A stretch of 6,646 bases of DNA from Staphylococcaceae bacterium UBA6286. GTDB taxonomy: Bacteria > Bacillota > Bacilli > Staphylococcales > Staphylococcaceae. Location of the stretch: NCBI GenBank assembly GCA_002438305.1, contig DJUI01000002.1, positions 1-6,646 of the forward strand, read 5' to 3'. Below the pieces are notes generated by a model. It searched no databases. It was not told the origin of the DNA and saw nothing but the letters and a program-made list of their open reading frames with translations. The position numbers and the translations under genes are program-made. Positions 6,032-6,646 of the stretch are shown in pieces (positions within the stretch are counted from its first letter, which is position 1; every line of letters starts with the position of its first letter).

Positions 6032-6646
6032 ATGATGAAAGTGAGTTTGTTTAGTACATGTCTTGTAGATGTATTTGAGAAAAAAATAGGAATTGCGACG
6101 GTAGAATTGCTTGAAAAACTGGGCTGTGAAGTCGATTTTCCTGGCTCCCAGGTCTGCTGCGGGCAACCGGCCTATAACTCAGGCTACGTTCAGGATGCCA
6201 AAAAGGCAGCTAAAAATATGATCAAGGCATTTGAGAACTCGGAGGTTGTCGTGAGTCCGTCAGGTTCTTGTATTACAATGTTCAAACATTATCCGCACTT
6301 ATTTGAAGACGATGCCGTATGGCAGATGCGGGCACAGCGTCTAGCAGATAAATCCTATGAAATCACACAGTTTATTGTTGAGGTACTGGGTATTACAAAT
6401 GTCGGGGCGAAGTTGACGGGTAAGGCTACGATGCATCCATCATGTCATATGACGCGACTGCTCGGCAATGTGACAGCACCGAAGAAATTACTTGCTGAAG
6501 TAGAAGGACTGGAAGTGGTTGAGCTGCCGCAATACTATAACTGCTGTGGTTTCGGCGGCACGTTTGCAGTTAAGATGCACGACGTATCCGGCGAGATGGT
6601 TGATGAGAAAGTGGACTGTATCCTAGAGAGTGGCGCAGATTATTTG
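6032..6646 (+). CDS. lutA: L-lactate utilisation Fe-S protein LutA (3' end cut by window)
   Basis: LutA, LutB and LutC together oxidise L-lactate to pyruvate in the cytosol; LutA and LutB are iron-sulphur proteins. The 205 codons visible match Bacillus subtilis LutA nearly throughout, as I recall it (238 residues), so about 30 residues are missing at the window edge. The cysteine-rich (CCG) motifs are seen twice: [12 protein letters not shown] with C42 and C43, and [12 protein letters not shown] with C171 and C172. Further conserved cysteines are C10, C80 (SPSGSC) and C138 ([11 protein letters not shown]). The last expected motif, near the C-terminus, lies outside. Two adjacent ATGs (6032 and 6035) are possible starts; AGGAG at 6016-6020 favours the first and GGTGG at 6025-6029 the second. 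lutB and lutC are expected next but cannot be seen. Confidence 0.95.
   Translation, partial: MMKVSLFSTCLVDVFEKKIGIATVELLEKLGCEVDFPGSQVCCGQPAYNSGYVQDAKKAAKNMIKAFENSEVVVSPSGSCITMFKHYPHLFEDDAVWQMRAQRLADKSYEITQFIVEVLGITNVGAKLTGKATMHPSCHMTRLLGNVTAPKKLLAEVEGLEVVELPQYYNCCGFGGTFAVKMHDVSGEMVDEKVDCILESGADYL

Overview
The window looks like a piece of the core chromosome of a low-to-moderate-GC Gram-positive coccus of the Firmicutes, most probably a member of the Staphylococcaceae. Three things point there: the divergent pdxR / pdxST arrangement, strong AAGGAG-type ribosome binding sites with TATAAT and extended -10 promoters, and proteins that resemble Bacillus and Staphylococcus proteins along their whole length. 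By eye the base composition seems a little richer in GC than typical Staphylococcus, which would suit a relative such as Macrococcus. I did not count it, so the genus is a guess.

Left third (1-3014): vitamin B6 synthesis. A MocR-type regulator (pdxR, minus strand) is divergent from pdxS and pdxT (plus strand). pdxST encodes the deoxyxylulose-phosphate-independent pyridoxal 5'-phosphate synthase and ends at a strong hairpin terminator. PdxR is the expected PLP-sensing regulator of the pair, and the 102-bp gap holds both promoters.

Middle (3015-5039): a single nitroreductase-family flavoprotein gene with its own extended -10 promoter, convergent with a gene for a 12-helix major facilitator transporter of the anion:cation symporter type. 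The two genes share one bidirectional terminator hairpin, and their stop codons pair with each other inside its stem.

Right third (5040-6646): a GntR/FCD regulator (lutR), divergent from the transporter, followed by lutA, the first gene of the LutABC L-lactate oxidation system, which is cut by the window edge. An identical 19-bp site containing the palindrome GTCATC-T-GATGAC lies just downstream of the predicted promoters of both the transporter and lutA, in the same orientation relative to each gene. It matches the LutR-type motif TCATC-N-GATGA. The simplest reading is one regulon: LutR controls both oxidation of a 2-hydroxy acid (lactate or a relative) and its uptake through an ACS-family carrier rather than an LctP/LutP permease. 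A cre-like site and a weaker CodY-like box next to the transporter promoter suggest added nutrient control.

I see no mobile element, CRISPR array, RNA gene or unfamiliar multi-gene system. The most unusual content is the transporter-LutR-LutA link and the fine structure of the intergenic regions.
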